From assembly GCA_001600175.1 (NCBI GenBank), contig BCJC01000007.1, positions 496,001-560,000 of the forward strand: 64,000 nucleotides of DNA, given 5' to 3'. A program made the translations under genes and the position numbers. Under the pieces are notes generated by a model. It was not told the DNA's origin. It was given only the letters and a program-made list of their open reading frames with translations, and did no database searches. Shown in pieces: positions 61,911-64,000 of the stretch (position 1 is its first letter; each line of letters opens with the position of its first letter). Origin of the DNA: Erythrobasidium yunnanense (taxonomy: Eukaryota; Basidiomycota; Cystobasidiomycetes; Erythrobasidiales; Erythrobasidiaceae).

Positions 61911-63846
61911 ATGGCCAATGAAGAGCAGCAAAGACGGGATGTCAAGGCGCGCGACACCGACAGCTCCAGAACGGTGACCCCTGGCAATCATGACGAGCCA
62001 GCTGGCAAACCTGAGCAAGATAGCAAGAATGCTCGCCCAGGAAAGCCTGCAGTTGATCCACACCTCGTATACTTTAAAGTCAGCCTTGCGACTGTCAGAT
62101 TGGAACTGCGATTGACTCTGGCTTGGCTTGTTCGCAGAGAGGTGATCCAGACTGTCCTTTCTATTTTCCCCTCTGGAAGAAATGTATGATAGTCATCGTT
62201 ATAGCGCTACAGGTTCGCCTAGATCGCTGCAGGCTTATGCGGAATGTGCAAAAGCTGAAAGGCTCATCTTTAGATTCTATGGGTTGCCGGAATTGGTGCT
62301 TCCTGGTCGCCTGCAAATCACTACATGGCTGTAGACGTCGGTGTCTCAGACACAGTCGCAAGAGTCGCCCAAGCCATGTATCTGGTCGGCTTCTCCCTAG
62401 GACCGGTCCTCCTCACACCTCTATCCGAAGACTATGGAAGAAAGCCAGTGTTCACTGCCAGTCTCGCCCTGCTTTATATCCTCCATATACCCATAGCGCT
62501 GGCGAAGAACATAGAAACGCTCATCATCTGCCGTTTTCTGGCCGGATTCGTAGCATCTCCCATATTCAATGTGCGTCTAAACTACTACGATTGAAGGTAG
62601 GAGCCATACTGACTGCATTCGAAAACAGTCCTGCTGCTGCATACCTGACTTGTGGCGGTCCACCGACGAATTCGTTGCTGGCTTCGCTCTCAATATCTGG
62701 GCTTTATCTGCTGAAATCATAGTAATAGCACCCATCTGGGGTGCATACATTACCATCAATATCAACTGGAGGTGAGCAATCACCATTCTCGAACATGAAG
62801 ACCAGCTGATTCTCTTGCTAGATGGCTTTGGGGCATCACAGCACTGGTTGGGATAGCCTCGACTGTGGTCTTCGTCATACTCGTTCCGGAGACCAGGCAT
62901 ACCGTAATCTTGGGACGGCGTGCGAAGAAGCTAAACCACAAGCTAGGCGAGAACAAGCACTACGCGCTCGGCGCCATCGCAGAGAAACGCACAATCAGCA
63001 ATGTATTGCGAGAGACACTTTACCGCCCGGTGTTTATGCTCTTAACGGAGCCTATCGTCAACCTTTTCGCACTCTACGATGGGCTGAACTACGGTATCAT
63101 CTATCTGGCGATAGAGGCCGTCCCTATCGTTTATGGGCAGCATGGATTCGAAGATCCAGGTGTCGAGTTTATGTTTCTGTCTATTCTTGTGGGATACCTC
63201 ATCGGTATCGCTCTGTTTCCTGTCCAATGGCGAGCGAACCAGAAACTCAACAAAAAGAGTGGAGGACAAGTTATCCCGGAAGGAAAGCTGTACTGGGGGT
63301 TTTTGGCTGGCTTCCTCTTCCCAATATCACTATACCTCTTTGCTTGGCTGTCCTTACCCCATATATTCTGGTTTGTCTCCCTTATCCCGCTGGCACTTTT
63401 CGGCATAGCCAGTCATATCTTGGTGAGTTGGCACGACCCTGCAGCTGCAGAGTCTCACTGACCCTACGACAGTTCCTGATGGTTTCCGACTATACTGTCG
63501 ATTCCTACGGTCATCTGGCTAGCAGCGCGTAAGTCCTCTGGACTCCGCGTCTTGAACTCCGCTAAAGTCCAATCGATACAGTGTGACTGGCCAGTCATTC
63601 GCTCGAGAACTCATGAGCGCGGGTCTCATCGTAGTCGGGCACGCATACTATACCAATCTTGGCCCTCAGATCGCTACGACGATCTTGGCAGCCATCGCGA
63701 CTGCACTAGGCGTCTTGCCTTTCCTCTTCTTCCGCTACGGTCCAAAGATCAGAGAGCGTAGTCATTATTCGCAAGAGATCAAGAAAGCTGCGAAAGAGGA
63801 TGAAGAGCGTGCAATGCTGGAAGAAAGCACTCCGCAGTCAGCCTGA
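61911..63846 (+). CDS. MFS transporter, drug:H+ antiporter-1 type
   Basis: Plasma-membrane efflux or polyamine/drug antiporter. Seven exons: 61911-62078, 62138-62212, 62274-62570, 62629-62771, 62822-63422, 63473-63528 and 63582-63846; 534 residues. The cytosolic N-terminus ends GDPDCPFYFPLWKK; first segment MIVIVIALQILWVAGIGASW. Motif A is PLSEDYGRKP. The region NSCCCIPDLWRSTDEF replaces the more usual GGTIADxWxxxER, which is divergent. The C-terminal segments include AYYTNLGPQIATTILAAIATALGVLPFLFF, in two parts, then FRYGPKIRERS. Intact frame. Confidence 0.9.
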
Positions 63847-64000
63847 TCCGGCAGTCTGCATCGAGTTCCGCATTGCAGTGATCGTTCTCATATGTACATA
63901 GACAGCATGTAGCTAGTATTGTGACAATCCGTGTTGTTCAGCATTAGTACCTAGCACGTGCATTTGGCATGCAATTTACTCACGAAGTCGACGCGTCGCG

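Overview
This looks like a compact, intron-rich fungal nuclear contig, most likely from a basidiomycete, though I cannot name the species. Introns are mostly 45-65 nt, with GT/GC donors, TNAC/CTGAY branch sites and YAG acceptors. Gene content is fungal: an ERG2 sterol isomerase, an iron-repressor GATA factor of the Urbs1/SRE/Fep1 type, a Zn2Cys6 factor, an MFS drug:H+ antiporter, a DUF1399 protein and fungus-type small secreted proteins. I assembled 38 protein-coding genes and about 135 introns by reading translated frames, splice signals and reading-frame phase. Exon totals were checked to be multiples of three, but no transcript data were available. I saw no rRNA, tRNA, CRISPR array or convincing mobile element.

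Layout, left to right. 0-1.2 kb: 26S proteasome ATPase Rpt3, cut by the window edge. 1.5-5.4 kb: a group of probable secreted proteins, including a tandem duplicate pair of Cys-rich proteins and a protein made of CxPCTA Cys repeats. 5.4-20.5 kb: housekeeping genes (MTHFR, an APC15-like subunit, a SET-domain methyltransferase, a glutaminyl cyclase, ERG2, a mitochondrial GGQ-type release factor) mixed with unknown genes. One tandem pair of unknown paralogues lies at 9-10.9 kb and a small secreted protein at 15.5-16.3 kb. 20.8-25.3 kb: a large arrestin-like protein with a long, apparently gene-free leader. 25.3-35.2 kb: an IQ-motif protein, an HD-domain nucleotidase, a lysine methyltransferase, the iron GATA repressor and a 7TM receptor.

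35.2-36.5 kb is the most unusual stretch. Between the 7TM receptor and a divergent catalase-like gene lies an array of two interleaved palindromes with a 40-41 bp period. One palindrome is a double CCAAT box (CACCAATNNATTGGTG type) and the other is GCTTCTAGAAGC type. The array is interrupted by two inserts, one holding a strong G-quadruplex motif.

36.5-64 kb: catalase-like heme protein, Zn2Cys6 regulator with a long Gln/Pro/Gly-rich tail, acyltransferase-3 membrane protein, AP endonuclease, mitoribosomal proteins mS33 and mL60, a candidate Kex2-processed peptide precursor, a DUF1399 protein, kinetochore Spc24, CMS1, a SERCA-type Ca2+ pump, a wax synthase/DGAT-like acyltransferase and an MFS transporter. 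Many genes are divergent pairs with very short shared promoters (27-190 bp). Most neighbours are not functionally linked. The possible exceptions are the secreted-protein group at the left and the iron/heme/CCAAT theme around 30-38 kb.
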